DNA of 64,000 nt from Laceyella sacchari (GCF_004343255.1 NZ_SMDD01000004.1:86562-150561), one strand, 5' to 3'; positions 19,627 to 29,331 are shown, numbered from the stretch's first letter. Program-made: numbers and translations. The notes: a model not told the origin generated them from the letters alone.

Positions 19627-20140
19627 GCGCGAAGAATGGTTGGTTGTGGACGGATACAATGTCATAGGGGCGGATCCTGAAGTAAAGTGGCATCCCGCGT
19701 CGCTTGAAGAGGAGAGAGTCAAATTGATTCGGGATCTGTCCGAGTATCAGGCGATGACGGGCCGGCAGGTGCATTTGGTGTTTGATGCGCACCTGAAACC
19801 GGGGGCGGGAGTGAAAACCAACCAGGAAAAAGTGTTCGTGTATTATACCCGTCGCGATGAGACTGCAGATGAATTCATCGAAAGCTTTGTCAAAAAAAAT
19901 AAAAGCCCCCATCGGGCCATCTACGTGGCTACATCCGACTATCTGGAACAGCGGATGGTGTTTGGTCAGGGGGCATACCGTATTTCGTCACGCGAATTGT
20001 TGGAAGAAATTCGCGTGGCCAAAAAGAATTTAAGCGAAAAATTGAGAAAAGAGGAGGAAAACCAAGTCAGAAACACATTGGAAGACAGATTGAGCCGGGA
20101 GTTACGGCAGATGCTTGATAAATGGAGAAGGAAAAAATAG
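19619..20140 (+). CDS. rae1: Rae1/YacP-type NYN-domain ribosome-dependent endoribonuclease
   Basis: A 173-residue NYN (PIN-like) nuclease. In Bacillus subtilis the homologue enters the ribosomal A site and cuts certain mRNAs during translation. The first acidic site is VVDGYNVIGA at about residues 8-17, and further acidic residues lie in DAHLKPG and TSDYLEQRM. A basic helical tail ends the protein. ATG 19619 overlaps the end of rlmB by eight bases. Confidence 0.88.
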   Translation: MVKREEWLVVDGYNVIGADPEVKWHPASLEEERVKLIRDLSEYQAMTGRQVHLVFDAHLKPGAGVKTNQEKVFVYYTRRDETADEFIESFVKKNKSPHRAIYVATSDYLEQRMVFGQGAYRISSRELLEEIRVAKKNLSEKLRKEEENQVRNTLEDRLSRELRQMLDKWRRKK

Positions 20141-20148
20141 GTGAAAAT

Positions 20149-20178
20149 TTGACGTTTTTGTTTCTATTCGGCTATAAT
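20149..20178 (+). promoter_or_regulatory. Sigma-A promoter of sigH
   Basis: TTGACG (20149-20154) and TATAAT (20173-20178) with an 18 bp spacer, about 43 bases before the sigH start. No obvious AbrB site can be judged by eye. Confidence 0.8.
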
Positions 20179-20220
20179 AACGTTACTATGGGTTTATAGG
20201 CTACTTGGTCGGGAGGGAAA

Positions 20221-20889
20221 GTGGTGAGCGTAGAACTTCAATCCAGTAATTCTGTCGTTTACGACAACGAGGTTGACTACAAGACAATGGCCGACGAAGA
20301 GCTGGTTTATGGCGTACGTGTAGGTGATCATCAAGCGCTTGAATATTTGATTAATAAGTACAAAAATTTTGTCAGAGCGAAAGCGAGATCCTACTTCTTG
20401 ATCGGAGCCGATCATGAAGACATTGTTCAGGAAGGGATGATTGGCTTATTCAAAGCGATTCGGGATTTTAAAGGAGACAAGCTGGCTTCCTTCAAAGCAT
20501 TTGCCGAATTGTGCATAACGCGCCAAATCATCACAGCAATCAAAACAGCCACTCGTCAGAAGCACATTCCACTTAACTCATATGTATCTTTGGACAAGCC
20601 CGCATACGATGATGACACAGATCGGACATTGTTAGACAAGATTCCAGGCAGTCTATCAAACCCAGAAGAAATATACATTAGCCAAGAAGAGTATAACGAT
20701 ATTGAAGATAAAATATCGAAAATTCTAAGTGATTTGGAACGCAAAGTTTTGATGCTGTACCTCGATGGCCGATCTTATCAGGAGATCGCTGTCGACTTAA
20801 ATCGACACGTTAAGTCAATCGACAATGCGTTGCAACGAGTAAAGCGCAAACTGGAGAGATATCTGGAAGTACGGGAAATCTCTCTATAA
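20221..20889 (+). CDS. sigH: RNA polymerase sigma-H factor
   Basis: A 222-residue sigma-70 family factor that directs early stationary-phase and sporulation genes in Bacillales. Region 2 (about residues 25-95) has the polymerase-binding stretch DIVQEGMIGLFKAI, and region 4 helix-turn-helix is at about 175-215 (SYQEIAVDLNRHVKSIDNAL). The start is GTG 20221, or GTG 20224, after GGGAGGG. It has its own promoter and terminator, so it is a single-gene unit. Confidence 0.95.
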   Translation: MVSVELQSSNSVVYDNEVDYKTMADEELVYGVRVGDHQALEYLINKYKNFVRAKARSYFLIGADHEDIVQEGMIGLFKAIRDFKGDKLASFKAFAELCITRQIITAIKTATRQKHIPLNSYVSLDKPAYDDDTDRTLLDKIPGSLSNPEEIYISQEEYNDIEDKISKILSDLERKVLMLYLDGRSYQEIAVDLNRHVKSIDNALQRVKRKLERYLEVREISL

Positions 20890-20922
20890 AACAAAAAGAA
20901 ATCAATGGGTTGCAGGCCCTTT

Positions 20923-20948
20923 AAAACAGGTGTAATCACCTGTTTTTT
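20923..20948 (+). terminator. Terminator after sigH
   Basis: Arms AAAACAGGTG and CACCTGTTTT around a TAAT loop with a run of six T. The remaining 170 bases up to the rpmG promoter show no gene I can support. Confidence 0.93.
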
Positions 20949-21119
20949 GTTTAATTCGACAAAAATCATCATTCTCCTTTTTTAAGGATATAAAAAGTTG
21001 TGGTATGAATGAAGAATGTTGTTTGTCGATAAAAAACCTTCGTTGACCCAAATGGAGGAAAGAAATGGTTATGAAACGGGGTAGAAGTTGTCAATAATGA
21101 ATTGGCAGAGGGTTTCACA

Positions 21120-21179
21120 TTGACAGGAAGTCAGGGGTATGTTAATGTAATTTGGGTATTTTCTATAATAAAATCCACT
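21120..21179 (+). promoter_or_regulatory. Tandem promoters before rpmG-secE-nusG
   Basis: First promoter: TTGACA (21120-21125), 17 bp, TGtTAATGT with -10 at 21143-21148. A second -10, TATAAT (21174-21179), has only a weak TTTGGG 17 bp upstream. Both lie before the rpmG ribosome binding site. Confidence 0.65.
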
Positions 21180-21213
21180 CGAACGGTGATTAACAAATAG
21201 AGGAGGTGTCGGC

Positions 21214-21363
21214 ATGCGGGTGAATATCACATTGGCTTGCACGGTATGTCGTGAACGCAACTACGCGCTGACCAAAAACAAACGGAAGCATCCAGATCGC
21301 ATGGAGCTGAAGAAGTTTTGTCCGCGTTGCAATGCGCATACAGCACATCGCGAAACGAAATAA
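21214..21363 (+). CDS. rpmG: Ribosomal protein L33
   Basis: A 49-residue large-subunit protein. Zinc ligands C9, C12, C36 and C39 are present, so this is the zinc-binding (C+) form. The ATG follows AGAGGAGGTG. It sits just before secE and nusG, as in other Bacillales. A zinc-free paralogue, if any, would be elsewhere. Confidence 0.95.
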   Translation: MRVNITLACTVCRERNYALTKNKRKHPDRMELKKFCPRCNAHTAHRETK

Positions 21364-21407
21364 GCGGCTGGGTTTGAACGCTTGATATCAAGATGGGGGT
21401 GACAGCC

Positions 21408-21635
21408 ATGGCAGCTTTTCTCGCAAACATCGGACGCGGAATCAAGAAAAGTGTTTCAGGCACGTCTGGCTTCTTCCGTGGTAGCGTCCAAGAGTTGAAA
21501 AAAGTGCGCTGGCCAAACCGGCAAGAGATGGTGAACTACACAATGGTTGTCGTCTTGACAGTGCTGGTATTGGCGCTCTTTTTCTTCATTATCGATCAAG
21601 GGATCTTGCAATTGGTTCGCTTGATTACGAAATAG
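21408..21635 (+). CDS. secE: SecE, preprotein translocase subunit
   Basis: A 75-residue single-span membrane subunit that clamps SecY. An N-terminal amphipathic segment with the conserved ELKKVRWPNRQE stretch (about 29-40) precedes one hydrophobic helix of some 20 residues. ATG 21408 is chosen since GGGGGTGA precedes it; an ATG at 21393 would contain that site. Its partner secY is at 47546. Confidence 0.94.
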   Translation: MAAFLANIGRGIKKSVSGTSGFFRGSVQELKKVRWPNRQEMVNYTMVVVLTVLVLALFFFIIDQGILQLVRLITK

Positions 21636-21649
21636 GTGGAATGAATCAT

Positions 21650-21685
21650 AAGGGGGGTACAGGGCTTTAGGCCCTGGTGAGCATG
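21650..21685 (+). promoter_or_regulatory. nusG ribosome binding site with bridging hairpin
   Basis: AAGGGGGG (21650-21657) is followed by TA, then a 6-bp hairpin CAGGGC-TTTAG-GCCCTG (21660-21676), then GTGAGC and ATG at 21683. If the hairpin is folded out, eight bases remain between the site and the ATG, an ideal spacing. No other suitable site is nearer the start. The hairpin is seen directly; its role is inferred. Confidence 0.6.
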
Positions 21686-22216
21686 GAAAAGAATTGGTAT
21701 GTGGTTCACACGTATTCTGGCTACGAGAACAAGGTGAAAACCAACCTGGAAAAGCGGGTCCACTCGATGGATATGCAGGACAAGATTTTTCGTGTCCTCG
21801 TTCCGATGGAAGAGGAGATCGAGCATAAGGACGGTAAGAAAAAATCCGTCATGCGTAAGGTCTTTCCGGGTTATGTGCTGGTAGAGATGATCATGACCGA
21901 TGACTCGTGGTATGTCGTGCGGAACACGCCTGGGGTAACCGGTTTCGTCGGTTCATCAGGGGCGGGTTCAAAACCAACCCCCCTTTTGCCGGATGAGGTT
22001 GTCGCGATTCTGCGCCAAATGGGTATGGATGAGTCCAAAGCTACCGTCGACTTTGAAGTTGCTGAGACAGTAAAGGTGAAAGAAGGGCCTTTCGCCAATT
22101 TTGTCGGCCGGATCGAAGAGATCGACATGAACCGTTCGAAACTCAAAGTCATGGTCAACATGTTTGGCCGTGAAACGCCTGTAGAATTGGACTTCTTCCA
22201 AGTGGAAAAAATTTAA
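21683..22216 (+). CDS. nusG: Transcription factor NusG
   Basis: A 177-residue elongation factor that binds RNA polymerase and couples or pauses transcription. The N-terminal NGN domain begins MEKNWYVVHTYSGYE, and the C-terminal KOW domain (GPFANFVGRIEEID) starts near residue 130. Relatives begin at the residue encoded by ATG 21683; a GTG lies at 21677. The only good Shine-Dalgarno, AAGGGGGG at 21650-21657, is 25 bases from the ATG, but a perfect hairpin lies between (see separate entry). Confidence 0.93.
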   Translation: MEKNWYVVHTYSGYENKVKTNLEKRVHSMDMQDKIFRVLVPMEEEIEHKDGKKKSVMRKVFPGYVLVEMIMTDDSWYVVRNTPGVTGFVGSSGAGSKPTPLLPDEVVAILRQMGMDESKATVDFEVAETVKVKEGPFANFVGRIEEIDMNRSKLKVMVNMFGRETPVELDFFQVEKI

Positions 22217-22379
22217 TCTGGCAAAAAACTTTTGTTTTGCGCCATGTTGTGATAAAGTATTTTTGTTTGTTACCCCCATCTTTGGGGCGAGCGCAAGCCC
22301 GTTAGGAGAAGAGGGAGCTTGCCTTTCCGTGGGAGGGTAATACCCGAGAAAACCACATGTTTGAAGGAGGTTGGTTAGC
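22217..22379 (+). other. rplK leader region
   Basis: An untranslated stretch between nusG and rplK. It has a possible promoter (CTTTTG 22229-22234, TAAAGT 22253-22258, 18 bp apart, weak) and a short hairpin CCCC-ATCTTT-GGGG at about 22274-22287. Several GC-rich short stems follow. L11-L1 operons are often self-controlled by L1 through a leader structure; I cannot confirm an L1 site by eye. Confidence 0.4.
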
Positions 22380-22805
22380 GTGGCCAAAAAAGTGATTAAA
22401 GTGGTCAAGCTGCAAATTCCCGCTGGTAAAGCTAATCCAGCACCGCCAGTAGGTCCGGCGCTCGGTCAAGCTGGTGTGAACATCATGGGATTCTGTAAAG
22501 AGTTCAATGCCCGCACTGCTGATCAAGCCGGTTTGATTATTCCGGTAGAAATCACGGTTTTTGAAGACCGTTCTTTTACCTTCATCACTAAAACCCCGCC
22601 AGCTGCTGTACTTCTGAAAAAAGCAGCCGGGATTGAGTCCGGTTCCGGTGAACCGAACAAAAAGAAAGTGGCGACCGTGAAGCGCGACAAAGTGCGTGAG
22701 ATCGCCGAGTTGAAAATGCCTGACTTAAACGCTGCAAGCGTGGAAGCGGCTATGCGTATGATCGAAGGAACCGCGCGTAGCATGGGCATCGTAATCGAAG
22801 ACTAA
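22380..22805 (+). CDS. rplK: Ribosomal protein L11
   Basis: A 141-residue protein at the GTPase-associated centre of the large subunit. The N-terminal domain holds the proline-rich [17 protein letters not shown] (from about residue 14), and the C-terminal domain binds 23S rRNA. GTG 22380 follows GAAGGAGG; an upstream TTG at 22371 would overlap that site. First gene of rplK-rplA. Confidence 0.97.
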   Translation: MAKKVIKVVKLQIPAGKANPAPPVGPALGQAGVNIMGFCKEFNARTADQAGLIIPVEITVFEDRSFTFITKTPPAAVLLKKAAGIESGSGEPNKKKVATVKRDKVREIAELKMPDLNAASVEAAMRMIEGTARSMGIVIED

Positions 22806-22809
22806 TAGA

Positions 22810-22845
22810 AAGCCTGCCTACTCTGCCACGAGTAGAGTGAGGCTT
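22810..22845 (+). other. Two-tier hairpin between rplK and rplA
   Basis: Outer arms AAGCCT (22810-22815) and AGGCTT (22840-22845) enclose inner arms CTACTC (22818-22823) and GAGTAG (22830-22835). There is no T run, so it may protect or separate messages or bind a ribosomal protein. Confidence 0.6.
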
Positions 22846-22888
22846 GTGGGAGGATCTTCCGCTACGACCACGAAAGGAGGAACTGTCG

Positions 22889-23587
22889 GTGGCAAAACAT
22901 GGTAAAAAATACTTGGAAGCGATCAAAAAAGTAGATCGTGACAAAGTCTATGAGCCCAAAGAAGCTTTGGCGCTCGTGAAAGAAATTTCTGTCGCTAAAT
23001 TTGACGAAACCGTGGAAGCTGCTTTCCGCTTGGGTATTGATACCAAGAAGGCAGATCAACAAGTGAGAGGTGCTGTTGTACTTCCTCACGGCACGGGAAA
23101 AACCAAACGCGTTCTCGTATTCGCGAAAGGTGAAAAGGCAAAAGAGGCGGAAGCCGCTGGTGCGGATTTCGTAGGAGATGAGGACCTCATCAACAAAGTA
23201 GCCCAAGGTTGGTTTGAATTTGACGTTGTTGTGGCTACTCCTGACATGATGGGTCAAGTGGGCCGTCTGGGACGGACTCTCGGTCCGAAAGGCCTCATGC
23301 CAAACCCGAAAACGGGTACGGTTACTTTTGAAGTAGCTAAAGCCGTAAACGAGATCAAAGCGGGTAAAATTGAGTACCGTGCTGACAAGGCCGGCAACGT
23401 GCATGCCGCAATTGGTAAAGTTTCCTTCCCGGTTGAGAAACTGGAAGAAAACTTGCTTGCACTTGCTGAAGCATTGGTGAAAGCAAAACCGGCTGCTGCA
23501 AAAGGTACCTACATGAAGAGCGTTACCGTTTCTTCCACCATGGGTCCTGGCGTAGCTGTAAACGCGCAACGTTTGTCCGGTCGTTAA
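22889..23587 (+). CDS. rplA: Ribosomal protein L1
   Basis: A 232-residue protein of the mobile L1 stalk, also a translational repressor of its own operon in many bacteria. Two domains are joined by hinges; the conserved [10 protein letters not shown] lies near residue 137 and TMGPGV near the end. GTG 22889 has GAAAGGAGG upstream; an in-frame ATG at 22844 lacks a site. Confidence 0.97.
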   Translation: MAKHGKKYLEAIKKVDRDKVYEPKEALALVKEISVAKFDETVEAAFRLGIDTKKADQQVRGAVVLPHGTGKTKRVLVFAKGEKAKEAEAAGADFVGDEDLINKVAQGWFEFDVVVATPDMMGQVGRLGRTLGPKGLMPNPKTGTVTFEVAKAVNEIKAGKIEYRADKAGNVHAAIGKVSFPVEKLEENLLALAEALVKAKPAAAKGTYMKSVTVSSTMGPGVAVNAQRLSGR

Positions 23588-23593
23588 TAACGC

Positions 23594-23622
23594 TTGACTT
23601 TTGCAGCGAGGTTGGGTAACAT
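23594..23622 (+). promoter_or_regulatory. Promoter of rplJ-rplL
   Basis: TTGACT (23594-23599), 17 bp, TAACAT (23617-23622). It lies just after the rplA stop and before the L10 leader. Confidence 0.6.
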
Positions 23623-23639
23623 GTAATCGCTGTTTAAAA

Positions 23640-23763
23640 TCGAATAAGAAGCTACCGTAGACAGTAGGTGCGGACTGATCCGCTTAATATCCTGCCGAGG
23701 AGCTTGCGCTGTTGTCTATGACAAAGCCTAGCCTTCGACTGCCTGCGGAGGCTTTTTCTTATT
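23640..23763 (+). ncRNA. L10-type ribosomal leader with terminator stem
   Basis: The roughly 120-base untranslated leader before rplJ matches the position and shape of the Firmicutes L10 leader, where the L10-L12 complex controls its own synthesis. It contains several stems and ends in a terminator-like hairpin, AAAGCCT (23723-23729) with AGGCTTTTT (23749-23757). I assign it from position and terminator, not from a covariance search. Confidence 0.7.
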
Positions 23764-23796
23764 TCTTCAAAAACTCCTGATGAGGAGGTGTACCGC

Positions 23797-24309
23797 ATGT
23801 CCAAAGCAATCGAGCAGAAAAAAGTAATTGTTAAAGAAATCGCGGATAAACTGACCCGCAGTAAAACAACCATCGTAGCTGACTATCGCGGTTTGAACGT
23901 AAAACAAATGAACGAGCTGCGTAAAGAGTTGCGTGAAGCTGGCGTAGAGATGCAGGTTCTGAAAAATACCTTGACCCGCCGTGCTGCTGAGCAAGTGGGA
24001 ATGGAAGATTTGAACCAGCACCTGACCGGCCCATCCGCAGTCGCTTTCAGCTATGAGGATGTCGTTGCTCCAGCTAAAGTGCTTTACAAATTTGCAAAGA
24101 CCAACAAAGAGCTGGAAATCAAGGGCGGTATCGTAGAAGGCAAAGCAGTAAGCCTTGATGAGATTAAGGCGCTGGCTGAGCTGCCAAGCCGCGAAGGTCT
24201 CTTGTCCATGCTTCTCAGCGTACTGCAAGCACCGATGCGCAACTTCGCGCTTGCTGTTAAAGCAGTTGCTGACAAAGACGGAGAAGCTGGCGAAGCACAA
24301 GAAGCGTAA
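23797..24309 (+). CDS. rplJ: Ribosomal protein L10
   Basis: A 170-residue protein that anchors L7/L12 dimers at the stalk base. The N-terminal rRNA-binding domain contains [16 protein letters not shown] (near residue 28) and LKNTLTRRA; the C-terminal helix carries the L12 sites. ATG follows GAGGAGGTG. Followed 67 bases later by rplL. Confidence 0.96.
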   Translation: MSKAIEQKKVIVKEIADKLTRSKTTIVADYRGLNVKQMNELRKELREAGVEMQVLKNTLTRRAAEQVGMEDLNQHLTGPSAVAFSYEDVVAPAKVLYKFAKTNKELEIKGGIVEGKAVSLDEIKALAELPSREGLLSMLLSVLQAPMRNFALAVKAVADKDGEAGEAQEA

Positions 24310-24376
24310 TGCTGCTTGAGTAAATCGAACGGCATTTGAAAAATTACTAGATCTGTATATAGGGAGGTTTCCTTTC

Positions 24377-24742
24377 ATGACGAAAGAACAAATCATTGAA
24401 GCGATTAAAGGTATGAGCGTTCTCGAACTGAACGACTTGGTAAAAGCAATCGAAGAAGAATTCGGCGTAACTGCTGCGGCTCCGGTTGTAATGGGTAACG
24501 TAGCAGGTGGCGGAGAAGCTGCTGAAGAGAAAACCGAATTCGATGTAATCCTGGCAAGCGCTGGTAGCTCCAAAATCAACGTTATCAAAGTGGTTCGTGG
24601 CATCACTGGCCTGGGCCTGAAAGAAGCAAAAGCGCTGGTTGACGGAACTCCTGCTCCAATCAAAGAAGGCGTATCCAAAGAAGAAGCAGAAAAAATCAAA
24701 GCAGAACTCGAAGAAGCCGGTGCATCTGTGGAAATCAAGTAA
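24377..24742 (+). CDS. rplL: Ribosomal protein L7/L12
   Basis: A 121-residue acidic stalk protein present in several copies per ribosome and recruiting translation factors. N-terminal dimerisation region (1-35), alanine/glycine hinge (about 36-52) and C-terminal factor-binding domain with [15 protein letters not shown]. Codon use is strongly biased, as expected for high expression. GGGAGG precedes the ATG. Confidence 0.97.
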   Translation: MTKEQIIEAIKGMSVLELNDLVKAIEEEFGVTAAAPVVMGNVAGGGEAAEEKTEFDVILASAGSSKINVIKVVRGITGLGLKEAKALVDGTPAPIKEGVSKEEAEKIKAELEEAGASVEIK

Positions 24743-24760
24743 TAAGCTTGACTCCGGCCG

Positions 24761-24792
24761 GACCCGCCGTCGTCGGTCGGCGGGTCTCTTTT
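24761..24792 (+). terminator. Terminator after rplL
   Basis: Arms GACCCGCCG and CGGCGGGTC followed by CTCTTTTATT. Some read-through into the methyltransferase gene is likely since no clear promoter precedes that gene. Confidence 0.85.
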
Positions 24793-24943
24793 ATTGTAAG
24801 GGTGGTTTTGTGCAGGCTAAGGAGGCAATGCTCCTTTGGCACTACGTAACTCTCCCTTGTACTGGCACGACAGATGAATTGGGTTTTGCCTTGCTTTAAC
24901 ATGTACGCATGACCGGGTAATGCTGTGGAAGGGGTTATGTACC

Positions 24944-25546
24944 GTGAGTGAACACTACTTTTCAGCGAATCCACTGGCCAAAAGCGAAGAGCGGGAAGTG
25001 ATGGCCGAACTGCGCGGGCATTCTTTGCGTTTTCATACGGACGCTGGCGTTTTTTCCAAAAAAGGGGTTGACTTTGGTAGTCGACTTCTGGTGGAAACGG
25101 CGCAAATTGAGCCGGGTTCCCGTGTGCTAGATCTTGGTTGCGGTTATGGAGCGATAGGAATAGCCATCGCCAAAGCGGTACCCCAGACTACAGTGGTCAT
25201 GGTTGATGTGAATGAACGGGCGGTTAAGCTCGCTGAACAAAACGCGCGAAGAAATCGTGTAGATGGCATGGTGCAAGTCTTGAAAAGCGATGGTTTTTCA
25301 GCGATTCATGGCCAACAGTTTGACTGCATTTTGTTCAATCCGCCGATCCGCACTGGAAAAGAGACGATATATCGTTTGTTTCGCGAAGCGGCAGACGCGT
25401 TGGTTCCAGATGGATCACTATGGATTGTGATTCGCAAACAACAAGGTGCTGCTTCTGCAAAAAAAGAGTTGACATCATATTTTCAAGATGTGGATGTGGT
25501 TGAGCAAAAGAAAGGGTATTGGATTATTTGCGCACAAGGGCATTGA
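24944..25546 (+). CDS. RsmC-like class I rRNA methyltransferase (YbxB family)
   Basis: A 200-residue SAM-dependent methyltransferase, related to the 16S rRNA guanine-N2 enzyme RsmC. SAM motif I is VLDLGCGYGAIG (about residues 63-74), and the catalytic NPPIRTG motif, typical of N-methylating enzymes, is near residue 133. GTG 24944 has GGAAGGGG upstream and matches the family start MSEHYF. The same gene precedes rpoB in Bacillus. The target base is inferred. Confidence 0.87.
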   Translation: MSEHYFSANPLAKSEEREVMAELRGHSLRFHTDAGVFSKKGVDFGSRLLVETAQIEPGSRVLDLGCGYGAIGIAIAKAVPQTTVVMVDVNERAVKLAEQNARRNRVDGMVQVLKSDGFSAIHGQQFDCILFNPPIRTGKETIYRLFREAADALVPDGSLWIVIRKQQGAASAKKELTSYFQDVDVVEQKKGYWIICAQGH

Positions 25547-25585
25547 CTTCAGTATCCGCTTGTGATAGTGTTTTAAATTGCAGAA

Positions 25586-25614
25586 AGTCTCAACTTTTGA
25601 GGCTGGTTTTTTTT
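25586..25614 (+). terminator. Terminator after the methyltransferase gene
   Basis: Arms AGTCTCAA and TTGAGGCT (one G-U) around CTT, then eight T. Confidence 0.85.
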
Positions 25615-25688
25615 GGTATGTGTGGTCAACCAGCCTGTTTAATCACATATCGGGCTGGATAAAATAGGTAAATAGACTGCTTCTAGGT

Positions 25689-25724
25689 AAAATGAGGTTG
25701 CGTATTCACTCATTTTCTTTTTTT
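25689..25724 (+). terminator. Attenuator-like terminator before rpoB
   Basis: Perfect 8-base arms AAAATGAG (25689-25696) and CTCATTTT (25709-25716) are followed by C and eight T. It is the second terminator in the gap and stands 59 bases before rpoB. An inverted repeat, CCAGCC (25630-25635) with GGCTGG (25653-25658), lies upstream. This suggests control of rpoB-rpoC by read-through. No good promoter is visible between it and rpoB. Confidence 0.75.
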
Positions 25725-25782
25725 ACCGTGATTAGTCGCTAATATTGAGCGGCTTTCGACTGGATGCGAGGGGGGAGTTTGT

Positions 25783-28700
25783 TTGGCTGGTAAAATGATC
25801 CCATGTGGTCGTCGGCAACGTCGTAGCTATGCTCGCATTAATGAGGTTCTCGAGCTGCCGAATCTGATTGAGATTCAGCAAAAGTCTTATGACTGGTTCC
25901 TTGATGTTGGTTTACGAGAAATGTTCCGCGATATTTCGCCAATCGAGGATTTTACCGGTAACCTTGTGCTGGAGTTTATCGACTATAGCCTGGGTGAACC
26001 AAAATACACCGTTGAAGAGGCGAAAGATCATCAGGTGACCTTTGCTGCACCGCTTCGTGTCAAAGTGCGCCTCATCAACAAAGAGACGGGCGAAGTAAAA
26101 GAGCAAGAAGTCTTTATGGGCGACTTCCCGCTCATGACCGAAACGGGTACCTTTATCATCAATGGCGCGGAACGCGTAATCGTCAGCCAGTTGGTGCGTT
26201 CACCTAGTGTGTATTATAACACGAAAGCGGACAAGAACGGGAAAACAACTTACACGGCGACGGTGATCCCTAACCGCGGTGCGTGGCTGGAGTTTGAAAC
26301 CGACGCCAAAGATATTATATATGTTCGCATCGACCGTACGCGCAAGATTCCTGTGACGGTTCTGTTACGTGCGCTTGGTTTTAGTAGCGATGCGGAAATC
26401 ATCGATTTGCTGGGGGATGACGAATACATTCGTAACACCCTGGACAAAGACAACACAGGAAATACTGAAAAAGCACTGATTGAAATCTACGAACGTTTGC
26501 GTCCAGGCGAGCCGCCAACAGCGGAAAACGCTCGCAGCCTCTTATACGCACGGTTCTTCGATCCGAAGCGCTATGATTTGGCAGCTGTGGGACGTTATAA
26601 AATTAATAAAAAACTGCACATCAAAAATCGTTTGCTCAACCAGAAGCTGGCTGAGCCTGTCGTAAATCCGGAAACAGGTGAGATCTTGGCTGAAGCTGGG
26701 ACGGTGCTGGAACGCCGCGTCCTGGACAAACTCCTTCCGTATCTGACAGGCGAGAAGGCATTTGGCCGCAAGGAGTACAAAGTGCGTGGAGGCGTTCCCG
26801 ATGATGGACCGATCTCGTTGCAAGCTGTGCACATCTTTGCGCCCAATGATGAGAGCAAAGTGACCAAAGTGATCTCCAACGCAGAAGTGTCTGATGAGAT
26901 CAAACATATTACCCCATCCGACATCATCGCTTCGATCAGCTATTTCGTCAATTTGTTGTACGGAGTGGGAAGCACGGATGATATCGACCATTTGGGCAAC
27001 CGGCGTCTGCGTTCTGTAGGAGAACTGTTGCAAAACCAGTTCCGTATCGGTTTGTCACGGATGGAGCGGGTAGTGCGCGAACGGATGTCGATTCAAGACG
27101 CCAACGCGATTACACCGCAAGCGTTGATCAATATTCGTCCGGTCATCGCGGCAATTAAAGAGTTTTTCGGTAGCAGCCAGTTGTCTCAGTTCATGGACCA
27201 AACCAACCCGTTGGCTGAGCTGACTCACAAACGCCGTCTGTCGGCGCTTGGTCCTGGTGGTTTGACCCGGGAGCGCGCTGGGTTTGAAGTGCGTGACGTT
27301 CACCACTCACACTATGGTCGGATGTGTCCGATCGAAACTCCTGAGGGTCCGAACATCGGTTTGATCAACTCCTTGTCGACGTTTGCGCGTGTCAATGAGT
27401 ATGGCTTTATCGAAACCCCCTATCGTCACGTTGATCCCGATACGGGTCAGGTGACGGATCGGATTGATTTCCTCACGGCGGATGAAGAGGACAACTACTA
27501 TGTGGCGCAGGCTAACGCACCACTTAATGAAGACAACACTTTCGCCGATGATATGGTGACGGTCCGCCACCGTTCGGAGATTATCAACGTCCCTCGCGAC
27601 CGAGTGGATTATATGGACGTTTCGCCTAAACAGGTTGTGTCCGTGGCTACGGCATGCATCCCCTTCTTGGAGAACGACGACTCCAACCGCGCGCTGATGG
27701 GTTCAAACATGCAGCGGCAAGCGGTGCCGTTGTTGAGACCGGAAGCGCCGTTCATTGGAACGGGTATGGAACACGTGGCTGCGCGTGACTCTGGCGTGAT
27801 GGTTCGTGCGAAACGGCCGGGTACGGTTGTCCGTGTATCCGCGGACGAAATTTGGGTACGGCAAGAGCAAGAAATTGACGGTCGCCTGATTGAAGGGGAC
27901 ATTGATAAATACAAGCTCACCAAGTTCTCTCGTTCCAACCAAGGCACTTGCATCAACCAACGGCCGGTTGTCCGCACGGGGGAAAAAGTAAAAGTGGGCG
28001 ATGTCCTGGCGGATGGTCCATCCACCGAGCAAGGGGAAATGGCATTGGGACGCAACGTTGTGGTAGCCTTCATGACTTGGGAAGGTTACAACTACGAGGA
28101 TGCCATTTTGCTGAGCGAGAAATTGGTGAAGGAAGACGTCTATACCTCGATTCACATTGAGAAGTTGGAAAGTGAAGCGAGAGACACCAAGCTGGGGCCG
28201 GAAGAAATTACCCGCGACATTCCAAACGTGGGTGAAGATGCCCTCAAAAACCTCGATGAGCGCGGAATTATTCGCGTTGGTGCAGAGATCAAGCCGGGAG
28301 ATATCCTGGTTGGGAAGGTGACGCCAAAAGGGGTGACCGAACTGACTGCGGAAGAACGGCTGCTGCACGCGATCTTCGGTGAGAAAGCACGGGAAGTTCG
28401 CGATACGTCACTCCGTGTGCCACATGGTCAAGACGGAATCGTCGTAGACGTAAAAGTCTTCACCCGTGAAAACGGCGATGAGTTGCCGCCAGGTGTGAAT
28501 CAATTGGTGCGCGTCTACATCGCACAGAAACGGAAAATCTCCGAAGGGGACAAAATGGCTGGACGCCACGGTAACAAAGGGGTTATTGCCCGGATCATGC
28601 CTGAAGAGGACATGCCATTTTTGCCGGATGGTACGCCAGTTCAAGTTGTCTTGAACCCGCTGGGTGTTCCGTCGCGGATGAATATCGGTCAGGTGCTTGA

Positions 28701-29331
28701 GGTTCACTTGGGCATGGCGGCCAAAGCACTAAACCTGCATATGGCTACGCCAGTCTTTGACGGGGCAACTGAAAACGATGTGTTTGAAACGTTGAAAGAA
28801 GCTGGCTTGGATGAAGACGGCAAAACGATTCTTTATGATGGACGCACGGGAGAGCCGTTTGAAAATCGCGTCACCGTTGGGGTCATGTACATGATCAAAC
28901 TGGCGCACATGGTTGATGACAAAATTCACGCGCGTTCCACAGGTCCTTACTCCTTGGTTACCCAGCAACCGCTCGGTGGTAAAGCGCAATTTGGTGGACA
29001 ACGGTTTGGTGAGATGGAGGTGTGGGCGCTGGAAGCATATGGTGCCGCGCACACACTGCAAGAGATTCTCACGGTCAAATCAGACGACGTTGTCGGCCGC
29101 GTAAAAACCTACGAGTCCATTGTCAAAGGTGAAAACGTGCCGGAGCCGGGAGTGCCTGAATCATTCAAGGTATTGATCAAAGAGTTGCAAAGCTTGGGTA
29201 TGGATGTGAAGATCCTTTCCGAAGACGAGCAAGAAATTGAGATGCGTGAATTGGATGAGGATGAGGAATCGGCAAGTGATAAGCTCGGTTTTGATCTGCT
29301 TGAGGAGGATACTGCTCACTCAAACTCTTGA
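25783..29331 (+). CDS. rpoB: RNA polymerase beta subunit
   Basis: A 1182-residue catalytic subunit. The rifampicin-binding cluster reads [20 protein letters not shown] (about residues 466-485) and then [10 protein letters not shown], the usual sensitive-type residues. The conserved [13 protein letters not shown] is near residue 925 and [20 protein letters not shown] near the C-terminus. The start is TTG 25783, after GGGGGAG, matching the family N-terminus. A long GC-rich hairpin (29335-29373) separates it from rpoC. Confidence 0.97.
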   Translation: MAGKMIPCGRRQRRSYARINEVLELPNLIEIQQKSYDWFLDVGLREMFRDISPIEDFTGNLVLEFIDYSLGEPKYTVEEAKDHQVTFAAPLRVKVRLINKETGEVKEQEVFMGDFPLMTETGTFIINGAERVIVSQLVRSPSVYYNTKADKNGKTTYTATVIPNRGAWLEFETDAKDIIYVRIDRTRKIPVTVLLRALGFSSDAEIIDLLGDDEYIRNTLDKDNTGNTEKALIEIYERLRPGEPPTAENARSLLYARFFDPKRYDLAAVGRYKINKKLHIKNRLLNQKLAEPVVNPETGEILAEAGTVLERRVLDKLLPYLTGEKAFGRKEYKVRGGVPDDGPISLQAVHIFAPNDESKVTKVISNAEVSDEIKHITPSDIIASISYFVNLLYGVGSTDDIDHLGNRRLRSVGELLQNQFRIGLSRMERVVRERMSIQDANAITPQALINIRPVIAAIKEFFGSSQLSQFMDQTNPLAELTHKRRLSALGPGGLTRERAGFEVRDVHHSHYGRMCPIETPEGPNIGLINSLSTFARVNEYGFIETPYRHVDPDTGQVTDRIDFLTADEEDNYYVAQANAPLNEDNTFADDMVTVRHRSEIINVPRDRVDYMDVSPKQVVSVATACIPFLENDDSNRALMGSNMQRQAVPLLRPEAPFIGTGMEHVAARDSGVMVRAKRPGTVVRVSADEIWVRQEQEIDGRLIEGDIDKYKLTKFSRSNQGTCINQRPVVRTGEKVKVGDVLADGPSTEQGEMALGRNVVVAFMTWEGYNYEDAILLSEKLVKEDVYTSIHIEKLESEARDTKLGPEEITRDIPNVGEDALKNLDERGIIRVGAEIKPGDILVGKVTPKGVTELTAEERLLHAIFGEKAREVRDTSLRVPHGQDGIVVDVKVFTRENGDELPPGVNQLVRVYIAQKRKISEGDKMAGRHGNKGVIARIMPEEDMPFLPDGTPVQVVLNPLGVPSRMNIGQVLEVHLGMAAKALNLHMATPVFDGATENDVFETLKEAGLDEDGKTILYDGRTGEPFENRVTVGVMYMIKLAHMVDDKIHARSTGPYSLVTQQPLGGKAQFGGQRFGEMEVWALEAYGAAHTLQEILTVKSDDVVGRVKTYESIVKGENVPEPGVPESFKVLIKELQSLGMDVKILSEDEQEIEMRELDEDEESASDKLGFDLLEEDTAHSNS

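Noticed and set aside
21065..21097. Ten-codon frame after GGAGG upstream of rpmG
   Set aside because: Too short to support, and it lies upstream of the mapped promoter boxes.
24819..24899. 23-codon frame with AAGGAGG before ATG 24828, the site inside an AAGGAG/CTCCTT hairpin
   Set aside because: Only two bases separate the site from the ATG, and the peptide shows nothing convincing; left as a hairpin of unknown meaning.
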